Numbered from the stretch's first letter, positions 46,725-58,400 are shown. The stretch: DNA of 64,000 nt from Salvia splendens (GCF_004379255.2 NC_056049.1:1426001-1490000), one strand, 5' to 3'. The notes: generated by a model not told the origin, from the sequence alone. Made by a program: numbers and translations.

Positions 46725-47975
46725 CTTGTATCAAATTTAGTGATCACGATCTTTTTTTTTATCTCATGATCTCTAGGATGGAATGTATCATCATGGCCTA
46801 AAATCTACTACTACAAAATATATATGAAAAAGTGTGGAAAAGAGTAAAAATTAATAATATTCCTCCATTTTGCATCAAAGAACTACTGGAATACATATAT
46901 TTCGGAGTATTTATCATTAACTATTTTCTTATTCTTCTCGTTCTATTAATAAATTTGCAATAGAAACCAAATTAAGGAAATACTCTAGGAGAAAAAAATC
47001 GATAAATCACATGCTACGCGACAGAAGTGGCGCTATTTTCTCTTGGAAAAATGTGCGATACAATTAGGTTATACAAGCAATTTGAAAAATAATTTTACAT
47101 ATATATATCAAGCATGTGGTTAACGAGGTTTATTTATGATTTTATTAGATCCTAGAAAAAAGGGGTAGGTGAGTTTCGTTATTGCTCAGTGGAATAGAGA
47201 GAAAAAAGGGGTAGGTGAGTTCCGTTGTTGATCAGTGGAATACATTATTGAGGAACAGGAATTTATTTTGATGGGAGTTATACTTTCTAAATTTTGAATG
47301 ACACAATAACATTTGGAATGATACATGTTTTTTCACAACAATTAACACAAAATATCAAAATTTGATAGTACTCCTTCCGTCCCGGGCTACTCGCCCCTTT
47401 CCTTTTCGGCACGGAGATTAAGGAATGAGTGTATAGGAAAGTCAAAACTGACGGCTGTAGGTGAAAATTTTTACTAAAAATGGAAATAGTGCAAGTAACT
47501 TGGGACGCCCAAAAAGGAAATAAGTGCGAGTAGTGCGGGGCGGAGGGAGTATTATCTGTATAAAAATAAATCACAAATTTGCTTAATAGGGGCTTCAGCC
47601 TTCCCACACATAAAATGTGTATCAACCAATGGATCGGATGTATCTCGTAGTTGCATGCACGCAAACACAACAGAAAAGTGTCGTACGACACTTATCGTAC
47701 TGAAAAAATATTTAGTATATTAAAAGTTTGGTATGGTGTGATTTTCGACATGGTATTATATCATATCAGAAGATTTTGTTATGACAACAATATGCACTTT
47801 GTGATGTAGTGGTATACCTAATTTTCTATCATGCGTTAAAAAATTGGTATTGAGTACTAAAATTTGACATACCGTAAAAGTTAGATACTATCAGATTCGG
47901 TACAACATGCTGAAATATCAATACAGTATCGATATTGAAAATTGGTCATACTCTAAGTTCGGTAATACCGATAAG
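46725..47975. repeat. Segmental duplication, right copy (PPO 5' flank)
   Basis: Collinear with 40880-42070. It is interrupted by a MITE at 47371-47549 that the left copy lacks, and by a short duplicated block near 47150-47230 (AAAAAGGGGTAGGTGAGTT twice). No gene inside. Confidence 0.8.
47371..47549. mobile_element. Stowaway-like MITE with empty-site control at about 41660
   Basis: Ends CTCCTTCCGTCCCGGG and GGGGCGGAGGGAG, TA on both sides (47369-47370 and 47550-47551), 179 bp. The duplicated segment at about 41650-41670 reads straight through without it. Confidence 0.9.
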
Positions 47976-48076
47976 GTAATGATATTGAGTAATATTTACT
48001 CTAACTGAAATTTTCAAAATGGCATACTATATGGCAGTTTTGATACGGTATACCGTACCTAGACACTCTTACATAC

Positions 48077-48260
48077 ACAGTTTAGTATATATTTTATTAT
48101 CTTAAAATAAATATTTTTATTAGTCCACACAGTATATTTTGGGGTGATTATCTCTAAATGAACAAACTACAGTTTAGTATATATTTTATTATCTTAAAAT
48201 AAATATTTTTATTAGTTCACACAGTATATTTTGGGTTGATTAGCTCTAAATGAACAAACT
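48077..48260. repeat. Tandem duplication, two copies of 92 bp
   Basis: Units start ACAGTTTAGTATATATT at 48077 and 48169 and differ at only a few positions. AT-rich, non-coding. Confidence 0.9.
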
Positions 48261-48504
48261 ACAGTCTGATGTCAAATTTAGAAGTACCATAAAAGGTGTT
48301 TGAAAAATATCTTTCTAATTGTAACTATAGGGTTGTGTTATGTCAATATTAATGTATTATTTCCTTTTACACACTTGCCAAAGACTAACAAATAATATTG
48401 GGTGGATGCCTCAATCATCTACAAGCAGGAAGTATTATATTATTCTTTTTATGCCAGATTATATACTTAATCTTCATTAAGCTTGCATTCAACGCCATGT
48501 GCAC

Positions 48505-48845
48505 TGATACGAGTAAACTCGTATCGAGAAATAACTGCGAGAAATCGCTGAGAAGATATTGGTTCGTTCGCGGGGAGAATCCCGTCGAGCAGCCAATTAT
48601 CGACCAAATAGGGTTTTGAGCAAGAAATAAATTGCAGGAAATGAAAGAGCCGATAAAAGTAAAGATAATTCTGATATATTGATTGAAGAAAATAACAATG
48701 TCTCCTATTTATAATAGGAGTATTATGACTTAATGAACAAGAAATAAACCTAACTTAATGAAAAAGAAATAAATATGCTAGAAAGATATGATAGCTAAAT
48801 AATTAATAAGATATGAGGGATATTCTTGAAGATATTCCCGTATCA
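48505..48845 (-). repeat. 3' LTR of the 3.4-kb element
   Basis: 341 bases, TG...CA. On the minus strand it contains a palindromic CTCCTATTATAAATAGGAG, that is, a TATA box inside a hairpin. Confidence 0.93.
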
Positions 48846-48875
48846 ACTCCCCCACGGTTGAAATTCACCTTGTCC

Positions 48876-49799
48876 TCAAGGTGGAAACCAAGAAGCAACA
48901 AAGAGCGTTGATGAAGAATCCATGACGAATAGATCAACGGGAGAAATCCTTGGACAATTCTCAGATCGATTGTTCATAAGTCCCTCGGCTAAGACACCGA
49001 ACTTTGAAATTCTTCCAAGAAAGTCCACAAGAGGAGCCTTCACTTTGTCATCTGGACTAATAAATATTGAAGCGACTATCATATGATTTTCTGAATCATT
49101 TTTCCCAACAATAAGAGAATTTGCAAGTGTTCTCCATTTTAATTGCTCAACAATTTCCATTGTAACCATAGCCAAACCATTGTACTCCAAGTTAGCTCCC
49201 GCTGCAGCAACCTCATGAGACGTGTTGCAGAAATTGACACTTGCATAATTGCGATGAATATGTAAAAGAAACCCAGATATAGGAGCTTGAAGTTTTGAAA
49301 TTTGCTGACCAAGGTCCCATTCATATAGAAAGTTTGCAGCAACATGAGCATGGCTCGTGCTCCTGACCACGCAGAATGCACCAAACGCAATGGCCAAAGA
49401 AGACTGCAGAAGCTCTTCATCAACCTTAGTTATGACAAATTTTACCACCACCACGAGTAAACCACCGTGGATTACAAATGACTCAGCAATGCCTTTTTCA
49501 ATGGAAGTAGCATATGTAAACCATGATTTACTGAACAATGTACCCACCAATACACTTGCTATCCAAAAAATAACCGATGGAATTTGCCGAAGATTAGTAG
49601 AAAAATTCCTACTGAGACCACCAATAAATGATAAGGAAACCACTAAATCATCGTGTGTAATCAAAATCCATGGAATAAGTACACTTAACATGACATCCAA
49701 GTCCCATCCCTTAAGAGAGGTAGATTCTAAGAGGGATAAGTATGAAAAATTTGGCACTAGCATAAGGCTTCCAGGCCCTTCTCTGACACATTTTTGCAT
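48876..49799 (-). CDS. ORF2 of the 3.4-kb LTR element, hydrophobic, unknown
   Basis: 307 residues from the ATG at 49799, which overlaps the end of ORF1 by 89 bases in the +1 frame; a TGA lies two codons before this ATG. The first 140 residues are rich in Val, Ile, Leu and Trp, with three or four possible membrane stretches (for example the VMLSVLIPWILI, VIFWIASVLVGTLF and GGLLVVVVKFVI regions). The second half is more polar, ending FVASWFPP just before the purine tract. I recognise no family. The ORF could be a real product, a downstream part of ORF1 joined by frameshift or splicing (GATTACAG before the ATG looks like an acceptor), or fortuitous. Its length and the element's youth are in favour of a product, but the overlap means one of the two frames is constrained by the other. 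Confidence 0.45.
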   Translation of the reverse strand: MQKCVREGPGSLMLVPNFSYLSLLESTSLKGWDLDVMLSVLIPWILITHDDLVVSLSFIGGLSRNFSTNLRQIPSVIFWIASVLVGTLFSKSWFTYATSIEKGIAESFVIHGGLLVVVVKFVITKVDEELLQSSLAIAFGAFCVVRSTSHAHVAANFLYEWDLGQQISKLQAPISGFLLHIHRNYASVNFCNTSHEVAAAGANLEYNGLAMVTMEIVEQLKWRTLANSLIVGKNDSENHMIVASIFISPDDKVKAPLVDFLGRISKFGVLAEGLMNNRSENCPRISPVDLFVMDSSSTLFVASWFPP

Positions 49800-51513
49800 C
49801 TGTAATCATAATGCCACTTGTGACTAAAAAACTAATCCCAACATTTGGATCCTCTATTTTCAATTCAATAAATGAATCAATCCTCTTCCCATCACGAGCA
49901 AAATGTTGCGAAGGACTCCCTCCTTCGTGAATACCTAAGATCACATGCATTCTCGGTCGTTGTGGACAATAAATCACAATTGTCTCAACACCATAACAGT
50001 AGAACCTCCCACAGACATCCGGTCCCACCGGAATGCACTCTAGCGCTTCACGTCGAGCTCGAAAACAAAGCCCCCGAATAATCGTACCACTTGATGAAGC
50101 TATTGGAAATCCATTCATCTCTTCATGGTCTAACAAAACCTCTTCAATCCCAACTTGATCTCGGTTAGGCAATCGCTCAATTGCATTAATCGAACATTTT
50201 ACTGATTCATCACTATCATCATCAACAATTAATTCCATTAGATCGTACCTAATATTGGGGTTGCGCGACAGAGTCATCATGGTTGGTGGAGGCCGGTCAT
50301 CGTCTAACAATTCATCCTCAACTCCAACGATATCGGGACTGCGCAGAGCAGAAGCTGCAGCAGGCAGCGGTACAGCTGAGCGGCAACGGCTCGTCGGGCT
50401 CGTCGAGCTCCAGCAAGAGGGTGAGCGTTGTGGTGGTAGGTTGAACCCCGACAACGGTCCTGAGGTGGGCTGCTGCCATACCAGGGGAGCGTTCGGTGGT
50501 TCCGGCTCAGGCAAATCAGGCGGATGGAGGCTGTCCACGTGACGATCGGTGATGGCAAGATGAGACTCCATCTCAGCAAACAACCCCTTCCTTCGGTCAG
50601 GCTCGTGCAGCGGAGACGAAACTGCATCAGAGGCCGTGTAAAACGGCTGATCAACGGCTGAGGTCGCCGAGATCTGGTGGGAATATAGCTGCTGTCCGTG
50701 CTGATATCCGGCGTGGAAGGTCCTTGGTTGCCCGAGTGTCTCTGAACCAACAAATTGTGGCAAGGACGTGCAATCCATCAATTGCAATGGGTAAGAGATC
50801 GGTTGTGGCAGCATACTGCCTGAAAGGGTGGAACTGCTCGAATATCCTTTTCCATTGTACGCCGGAGGATATAGCTCTTCCGACGGCTGAAAGTGGGAAT
50901 ACGGATCATCCGGCTGCGGCGTCAGCGAGGGAATGGACATCTCCTGATCCGTGTAGTGCTGCTGTCCGGGCGGTAGTGTTTCTCGTGACCCAAACAACGG
51001 CAGCTCATAAGGCGGGGCTGGTTCAGGCGGTGGAACGTGATGGAGAACGGCTGGGGCTGGTGGAGGTCGCGTCGCAATATGTAGATCTCCTAGGCAACGT
51101 TCTTTTGCATCCATTCGAGACACCAATTGCTCGACATCTGCGGTTAAGCGCTCAAGATGTGAAACCAAGGTAGCCATCGACAAGTTCGGTTTCAAATTCG
51201 TCGTGTATTGGGGCGGTAGTGGCGGTAGGTGATCAAATTCTGAGTACTCGGGTTGCGTCCAATCCAGGGGGTCGGGTGGCCGATTGGGAGGAGGGTAACA
51301 TGGGTGATAGCCGAATTGGTATGTCTGCGGAAGTCCACACCACTCCGAGCCAACACATGGTGGCTGTGGCTGCTGAAAACCAGGCTGTTGGGCAGCGTAG
51401 GATCGATACGGCTGCTGCCACTCCACGTAATCGAGTGTGTGGGTGGTTGGTTGCTGCCAATCTGTATAAACGGGCTGGCCGAACTGATAATTGGCATAGT
51501 TGCTTGACATCAT
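49711..51513 (-). CDS. ORF1 of the 3.4-kb LTR element, Pro/Gln/Tyr-rich protein, unknown
   Basis: 600 residues from the first of two adjacent ATGs, 41 bases inside the 5' LTR border. The N-terminal 110 residues are rich in Gln, Pro and Tyr (QFGQPVYTDWQQP, WQQPYRSYAAQQ). A short coiled coil follows (SHLERLTADVEQLVSRMDAKE, about 130-150) and then about 230 residues of low-complexity Pro/Ser-rich sequence. From about residue 400 the protein is acidic (DDDSDESVK) and then looks folded, with a Cys/Arg-rich block around FRARREALECIPVGPDVCGR and VIYCPQRPRMHVILGIHEGG. The low-complexity start with a coiled coil could replace a gag function; the C-terminal block may be a captured host fragment. I know no family. 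The frame has no breaks, and it even stays open upstream through the primer-site region into the LTR. Confidence 0.6.
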   Translation of the reverse strand: MMSSNYANYQFGQPVYTDWQQPTTHTLDYVEWQQPYRSYAAQQPGFQQPQPPCVGSEWCGLPQTYQFGYHPCYPPPNRPPDPLDWTQPEYSEFDHLPPLPPQYTTNLKPNLSMATLVSHLERLTADVEQLVSRMDAKERCLGDLHIATRPPPAPAVLHHVPPPEPAPPYELPLFGSRETLPPGQQHYTDQEMSIPSLTPQPDDPYSHFQPSEELYPPAYNGKGYSSSSTLSGSMLPQPISYPLQLMDCTSLPQFVGSETLGQPRTFHAGYQHGQQLYSHQISATSAVDQPFYTASDAVSSPLHEPDRRKGLFAEMESHLAITDRHVDSLHPPDLPEPEPPNAPLVWQQPTSGPLSGFNLPPQRSPSCWSSTSPTSRCRSAVPLPAAASALRSPDIVGVEDELLDDDRPPPTMMTLSRNPNIRYDLMELIVDDDSDESVKCSINAIERLPNRDQVGIEEVLLDHEEMNGFPIASSSGTIIRGLCFRARREALECIPVGPDVCGRFYCYGVETIVIYCPQRPRMHVILGIHEGGSPSQHFARDGKRIDSFIELKIEDPNVGISFLVTSGIMITDAKMCQRRAWKPYASAKFFILIPLRIYLS

Positions 51514-51553
51514 GATGGTAATTGGAGGATGAGAACTCGATGAAAGCACCAGA

Positions 51554-51898
51554 TGATACGAGTAAACTCGTATCGAGAAATAACTGCGAGAAATCGCTGA
51601 GAAGATATTGGTTCGTTCGCGGGGAGAATCCCGTCGAGCAGCCAATTATCGACCAAATAGGGTTTTGAGCAAGAAATAAATTGCAGGAAATGAAAGAGCC
51701 GATAAAAGTAAAGATAATTCTGATATATTGATTGATTGAAGAAAATAACAATGTCTCCTATTTATAATAGGAGTATTTTGACTTAATGAACAAGAAATAA
51801 ACCTAACTTAATGAAAAAGAAATAAATATGCTAGAAAGATATGATAGCTAAATAATTAATAAGATATGAGGGATATTCTTGAAGATATTCCCGTATCA
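51554..51898 (-). repeat. 5' LTR of the 3.4-kb element
   Basis: 345 bases. Same as the other LTR except for an extra ATTG in the TTGATTGATTGAAG stretch and one A/T change in GGAGTATTTTGAC. The following internal sequence on the minus strand starts TCTGGTGCTTTCATCGAG, the probable primer-binding region; the tRNA was not identified. Confidence 0.93.
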
Positions 51899-52436
51899 TG
51901 CACCATGCCCGATTTTATGGAATACTGAAATTGGAAGATCTTCACACATAATTAAGAATATTATCATCAACACATCGATATATGAAATAGACGTTTGAAT
52001 GATCTAAGAAGTGTTCTAAATCATTTTATTTTTTTACATAAGAGTAGTGCTAGCACATATACTCCGATGTGTTTTATTTGATGAGACTGATCTGTCAATG
52101 GCTAAACATGTTAGTTCATCCGCTTCCACAATAAGTGGGTTACTTTTTTTTTTTAGTGTCTCACCATAAATGCATCATCTCCTTTACATTCTCTCTTTTT
52201 TTTTCTCACATATTTTTATCTCTCTTCAGTCTTTAATCTTCTACTTTTTTCTCTTTCATACTTTATTATGATTTTTATAATTAGACAAAATATATATGCT
52301 AAGTACTTTTGTTTATTTGAGAACGGCATAAGTTTCAATGAAAAACTAATAGATTATAAAAGAGAAAGAAAAAAAATATTTACATTAGTGTTAATTGATG
52401 ATAGGACTCACATCAACAATCATTCGTAGTGTAATA

Positions 52437-52675
52437 CTTCATTTATCTAAAAAAAATAGTCTATTTTTTTTATTTTAGGATGTCTACAAAAAAATAGCCT
52501 TATTTCTGAAAATGAGAAGGTACTCTCTCATGTTGTATTTACTTTTATTCCTTACACCCACTTTTTTCCCATATTACTCTTACTTTACCTACTTTTTCTC
52601 TTTCTTTTGTTTTACCAATTTTACATTAAAATTCATATCATCGGTAAATAAGACTATTTTTTTGGACGGAGGATG
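52437..52675. mobile_element. Stowaway-like MITE, diverged
   Basis: Right end TTTTTTTGGACGGAGGATG before TA is clear. The left end CTTCATTTATCTAAAAAAAA after TA is degraded. Inner AAATAGTCTATTTT and AATAAGACTATTTT mirror each other. Confidence 0.6.
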
Positions 52676-53567
52676 TATGTAATAATAAAAAAATTTAAAA
52701 AAATAGACCAAAATAGCGAAAGAGAACTATTTTTTGATATATAACATTCTCTCTTTTTAACTTTTAGGAATCAAATTCCTTTTTCATGTTTCTTTCAAAT
52801 TAAACACATAAATTTACATTTGGTATGATAGACAACTAACTCGTAGCTTAGATTATGCTTCTTTCCCGAATTTCTTTGTCGGTTCTTTTTCGAAATCCAA
52901 AAGTGACTCGAATCGCATAGAGTCTAGATAATTAAAAATAAAACAATTGTATTCCATCCTAGTTACAAATAATGAATTTGATATTTCTCCCCTTTCAAAC
53001 TAGGGTTTCGAAAAACACAGTAATCTCTGTCTTGTAGCCTGCTGCGACAACGAACCGCCTTTGCGCCCACCGCGTCGCCACTCCACCTCCGCCGGATAAA
53101 TCTGACTCGGTCTCCGTTAGGGTCTTTTACCCTAACATAAGCCACCCATATAATTGAGAACCTTATGATAAGCACACATTGCTATTAAATGAGACATTAA
53201 TTATTCTGTCTTTATTGTTTCAATTTATTTTATATGACGAGACTTATCCATCACTACTCGCACGACGCACGATGACTGAAGGTGTGCTATAGTAATTAGT
53301 AGATGATTTAAAAATAGAACAATTAATGGCATGTGCTAAGCTCACTAATTCATTCCTAATTAATTAACTAGTAGCATTATAATTCGTGCACAAGTTGTTG
53401 GTTCCATCTATTAATTATAGGTTTGGGATTCTTCATAGATTTGTCGTCGTCTTCTTCTCCTAATTTTCTAGTAAAGCCACATGTATCATCAAGAAATACA
53501 AAATGGTATTTCAACTGTATTACATTGTATATACACGCAGGACCACCAAAAGATATATAAATGAATA

Positions 53568-53754
53568 CTTCCTCCATCCCAATATATATATCCCAATATA
53601 TATGAAACATTTGGTTTCCACCACGAGATTTTTTATACAGTATTATTGGTTTGGGAGTTAATGAAAAGAGAGTAAAGTAAGAGAGAGGAAAATGTAGAGA
53701 TGATGTTGTTTCCATTTTAGAAAACGTTTTATTTTTAATTGGACAGATGAAATA
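53568..53754. mobile_element. Stowaway-like MITE, diverged
   Basis: Left end CTTCCTCCATCCC after TA. Inner CACGAGATTTTTTATACAG is typical. The right end (AATTGGACAGATGAAA before TA) is weak. Confidence 0.55.
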
Positions 53755-53834
53755 CTATCATAGAGTAGTTTGACTAAAATTTTGTGGTTATGCAACTATT
53801 GATAGAGATTGGTTCCCCATCATCACCAAGTTGT

Positions 53835-53970
53835 TAATTGTATTGTGTGTCGTGTGTTGAGTGCAATGTATATATGTATTGTATGTCATGTGGGTGTGGT
53901 GTGTATGTGCAGTGTATGTCTTGTGGGTGTATATGTCGTATGTGTGTGCTATGTGTGTATATGTGCATTA
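53835..53970. repeat. GT-rich simple repeat, left part
   Basis: Irregular TGTGT/TATGTG repeat interrupted by the copia element. It continues at 61346-61475. Confidence 0.85.
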
Positions 53971-54416
53971 TGTTAGGAATTCTTGTATTCATCTAATGAG
54001 CACAGCGGAAATTGCATACAAGAATAACAGATCTAGATTCATAATCATATTGCAAGTTGAGCATGTAAAACACAACGGAACTAAAGCTTACTTGTTGTTG
54101 TGTTTTCTTCTACGATTGTGTCCTGCAAGTTGAATCCACTACTATCGAGGTCCACGTGTATTCTGATCCGATGCAGGAACAATTCCTCGGTACAATCGCT
54201 CTATAGAGAAAGCTAGGAATTCTCTACAAAGCTTTACGTATTTTCTCTCTAATGTTACGATATTTCTCTTCATCCCACAATGGAGAATAAATAACCATAT
54301 ATATAGACAAAGAGTCATTAGGGTTTCATGATTGTTGGGCTTATGGACTAATTATAATTATAGCCCAACTATAATTATTTAATCCATATTAATCTAATCT
54401 AGCCCATATCCTTTCA
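53971..54416 (-). repeat. 3' LTR of the copia element
   Basis: 446 bases, next to the purine tract on its inner side (AAGTGGGAGAT on the minus strand, 54427-54417). Confidence 0.93.
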
Positions 54417-54427
54417 ATCTCCCACTT
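54417..54427 (-). other. Polypurine tract of the copia element
   Basis: AAGTGGGAGAT on the minus strand directly before the 3' LTR. Confidence 0.75.
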
Positions 54428-55439
54428 GGACTAGCATTAGATATAATACGCAGTTCCAACTTTGTACCCTTGAGCGGATCAAAATACACTTATAGTGTGA
54501 CCCTTTAGGCCCCCATTATCGACGACGATCTAATCGAAGTCTGCACAAAACTCCTAGACTGCGTTGGCAGCGTAGCTCGATATATGACGGACGTTTACGT
54601 GAATTCGGTAAACAAGCCTTTACACAAAGTTTATAGTAATATCCTTTCATTCACGAACCACCCGATTGAGCCTAAGATTTGTCATGTGTCATCCAAATAG
54701 CTCAATCACTTTATCTCATCTTTATTAAATGACCCATTCGATCATATTCAATTACTTTAATTGAATATATCTTTGCATTGGCCAATGACTTAATGGTCAA
54801 GTAATATAGAGAATTTGAGTGTTCTCTCGAAATTCTAATCGAGGAATGAATCTCATTCTTGGCTCAACTACCATTTCCATTTATCTTATGATGTACCCAA
54901 CACAAGTCCGTGTCTTAATCCTCCGAGGGGAGGCAAAGCGTTGTACAAGGTCAAAGCACACCACTCAACAAACAAAATGCGTAATGACCTCAGATCCAAG
55001 GACTATTACATACTTCATGTACTAATAAACTGTAGACACTTAACAAAACAGTTTAATAGTAGGGTATACCAATACTCTCCAAAGTATACCATGTGTCCAT
55101 CACGAGTATCTAATATCTCATAGTTGTGAGAACAACTACATTCTCGTAGAATGTGATGCAAACCCCATGCTAACCTATAACATATCACCAATATCCCATT
55201 CTTGATGATCATTGGTTAGGGCTATTTTAGAATTATACTATATCATTAATGTCTCACACCATTAACAACAGTCATAATTCAAGGGAACAAATATTTAGAA
55301 TAAAATCAAACATTTAAAACAATTATTCCAATAAGTGCACAAAACCCATAGGAAATAAAATTTTCATATAATGTGATCAAGTAATATTGTCTCAACACAA
55401 AATGTTTCTAAGACATATAAAACTGTAACTCCCACTGAT
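54428..55439 (-). other. Non-coding 3' internal region of the copia element
   Basis: About 1 kb between the pol stop and the purine tract with no ORF of note. Part of the element, not host sequence. Confidence 0.6.
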
Positions 55440-58400
55440 TCAAAGCCATCTACCAACATGCATAACACCTAAGCTCTCAAAGTGCTTGTTGTGTTTTGCT
55501 ATACATAACGGTTTGGTGAAAGGATCAGCCAAGTTATCATCAGTGGGTACTCTTTCTAATTTTATGTCGCCTCTTTCAATTATTTCTCTGATCAGATGAT
55601 ATCTTCTGGGAACATGCTTGTTCCTGTTCGTAGCTCTGGGTTCTTTTGCTTGCGCAACAGCACCAGTGTTGTCACAATACAAAGGTATTGCACTATTGGC
55701 ACTCGGAATGACACCCAGTTCTTTAACGAACTCTAACAAAGCAACAGCTTCTTTGGCAGCTTCAGATGCAGCAATATACTCGGCTTCGGTGGTGGAATCG
55801 TCAGTTGTACCTTGTTTGGAACTATTCCAACTCACTGCTCCACCATTGAGGACAAAAACATATCCAGACTGAGACTTATAGTCGTCATGGTCTGTTTGGA
55901 AACTAGCATTAGTGTACCCAGTAACTGATAACTCTGGTTGTCCACCATAGACTAAGAAATATTCTTTAGTCCTTCTAAGGTACTTAAGAATAGTCTTAAC
56001 GGTTTTCCAATGTTCCTCACCGGGATTTTGCTGAAATCTGCCTGTCATGCTAAGCGCATAGGCCACATCTGGCCTAGTAGAAATCATGGCATACATAATA
56101 GATCCTATAGCCGAAGCATACGGGATCCTTTTCATGTTGTCTCTTTCTTTGTCATTAGAAGGACAATCCTTCTTTGACAATACAATGCCATGTCCCATAG
56201 GAAGAAAACCTTTCTTAGAATTCTCCATTGAGAAGCGCCTTAGCAACTTGTCTATGTAAGTGGATTGTGATAATCCCAACATCCTATTCGGTCTATCTCG
56301 ATAGATCTTGATTCCAAGGATGTAGGAAGCATCACCCAGATCCTTCATCATAAAGGAACTAGACAACCATTCTTTCACGGATTGCATCATCGAACGATCG
56401 CTTCCCATAATCAAGATGTCATCAACATATATGATAAGGAAGACAACGTTACCATTCTCGCGTTTACTATAAACACATGGGTCCTCTTTGCTTCTGACAA
56501 AACCAAACGATTTGATTGTTCTGTCAAAACAAATATTCCAACTCCTCGAAGCTTGCTTAAGTCCATAGATGGACTTCTTTAGCTTGCACACTGCATTCGG
56601 CCTTTCTTTCGATACAAAACCTTCTGGCTGTGTCATATAGACATCGCCTTCTAATTCTCCATTGAGAAATGCGGTTTTGACATCCATTTGCCAAATGTCG
56701 AAATTGTAGTATGCAGCAATTGCAAGTAATATCCTAATGGACTTGATCTTAGCAACTGGCGAAAAGGTTTCATCATAGTCAATGCCTTCGCGCTGACTAT
56801 AACCCTTTGCCACTAACCTAGCCTTGTAGGTTTGTACTTTGCCATCTGCATCTCTCTTCTTTTTGAAGATCCATTTGCAACCTATGGGGTAAACCCCATC
56901 TGGCAAGTCAACTAGTTCCCAGACTAAGTTGAAGTACATCGAGTCCATTTCAGATATCAAGGCTTCAAGCCACTTCTCTCGATCGGTGTCCGACACCGCC
57001 TCGGTATAGGTCTTAGGCTCATCATCATCTAAATCAACTTCATCATCTTGGTTCTCAACCATTAGATTCAGTCTCTCAGGTGCACGACGAATCTTTCTAG
57101 GCCTATTGAGTTGGTTTTCTTCTGGCTCGGGCTGTTCATTCTGATTGTGAGTAGGCCCAGGAATATCACTATGATCTTCTTGAGGTAGAGGTGATGCAAC
57201 TATTGTATCATCTTGTATTTGATGCATCTCATTGTCTTGAGGAGGTTCTTCGAGAGTCCCTCTAAGGTCTCCTCTAATAGTATTTTCCCCTCCCAATAGA
57301 TCATCAAAAACTCCCACTGAGTTATTGTTCAAACCATTTGACAATACATCATCCTCATTGTTAACTTGTGGTTCTTGAATTTCTTCAAGATCTACTGTAT
57401 TTTGACCTTGTTCCTTGCAGACATAACTGTCTTCAAGGAACGTCACATTCCTTGATGTTATCACCTTGTGATTTTCAGGACAGTAGAAATCGTATCCCCT
57501 AGTTTGTTTAGGATATCCCACAAAGTAACACTTCTCACTTTTAGATTCCAACTTATCAGTCATTTATTTCTTAACAAAAGCTGGACAACCCCAGGTCCGC
57601 ATATAGTTAAGACAAGGCTTTTTGCCATACCATAACTCATATGGTGTTTTCTCAACTGATTTAGATGGAACTCTATTCAGAATGTAAATAGCAGTCAATA
57701 AAGCATGACCCCAGAGAAATAAAGGAAGACTAGCTAAACTCATCATGGATCGAACCATATCTAATAATGTTCGGTTTCTCCTTTTAGATACTCCATTCAT
57801 TTGTGGTGTACCAGGAGGTGTCCAGTCCGACTGAATTCCATGCGATTTCAAGTAATCAAGAAATTCTCGGCTCAAGTATTCCCCTCCTCGATCTGATCGA
57901 AGAGTTTTTATACTTTTCCCAAGTTGTTTCTCAACTTCACACTTAAACTCTATAAATTTCTCAAAGGCCTCAGATTTGTGTTTCATAAGATACACATATC
58001 CATACCTTGTCAAATCATCAGTGAAAGTAACGAAGTACGAATAACCACCTTTTGCTTGAGTTGGAAACGGTCCGCACACATCTGTGTGGATCAACTCTAG
58101 CACATCATTAGCACGCACCCCTTTCCCGGAAAGTGGCTTATTAGTCATCTTTCCTTTGAGACAGAATTCACAAGCACCATATGATTCAAAATCAAATGAA
58201 TTTAGATAGTCTAACTTTCTCAATCTCGCTATCCTTTTCTCATTGATATGACCAAGTCTACAATGCCAAAGATAAGTAGCATTATCCGTATTACATAGCT
58301 TAAGTCTTTTATTTTGCACATTGAGAATATCCCGTTTGCATTCAAGCATATATAATCCATTCTCTAAAGAGGCATTTCCATAAAACAATCCATTATTAGA

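Larger units (their letters stand above)
48505..51898 (-). mobile_element. 3.4-kb LTR element with two unrecognised ORFs and no pol
   Basis: LTRs at 51898-51554 (5') and 48845-48505 (3') start TGATACG and end CGTATCA. They are flanked by the perfect target duplication TGCAC (48500-48504 and 51899-51903). The two LTRs differ by one 4-base insertion and one substitution, so the insertion is young. On the minus strand the purine tract GTGGGGGAG precedes the 3' LTR, which sets the orientation. Inside are only two ORFs (600 and 307 residues); no zinc knuckle, protease, reverse transcriptase or integrase motif was found. Just upstream of the purine tract one frame reads GFHLEDKVNFN, a phrase seen at the C-terminus of plant Ty3 polyproteins, so the element may derive from a Ty3 ancestor. 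It must depend on another element for movement. Confidence 0.88.
51904..53834. other. AT-rich spacer with two MITEs
   Basis: No gene. Apart from the MITEs at 52437 and 53568, the only GC-richer patch is at about 53036-53115 (CGAACCGCCTTTGCGCCCAC), which has no assignable ORF. Confidence 0.4.
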
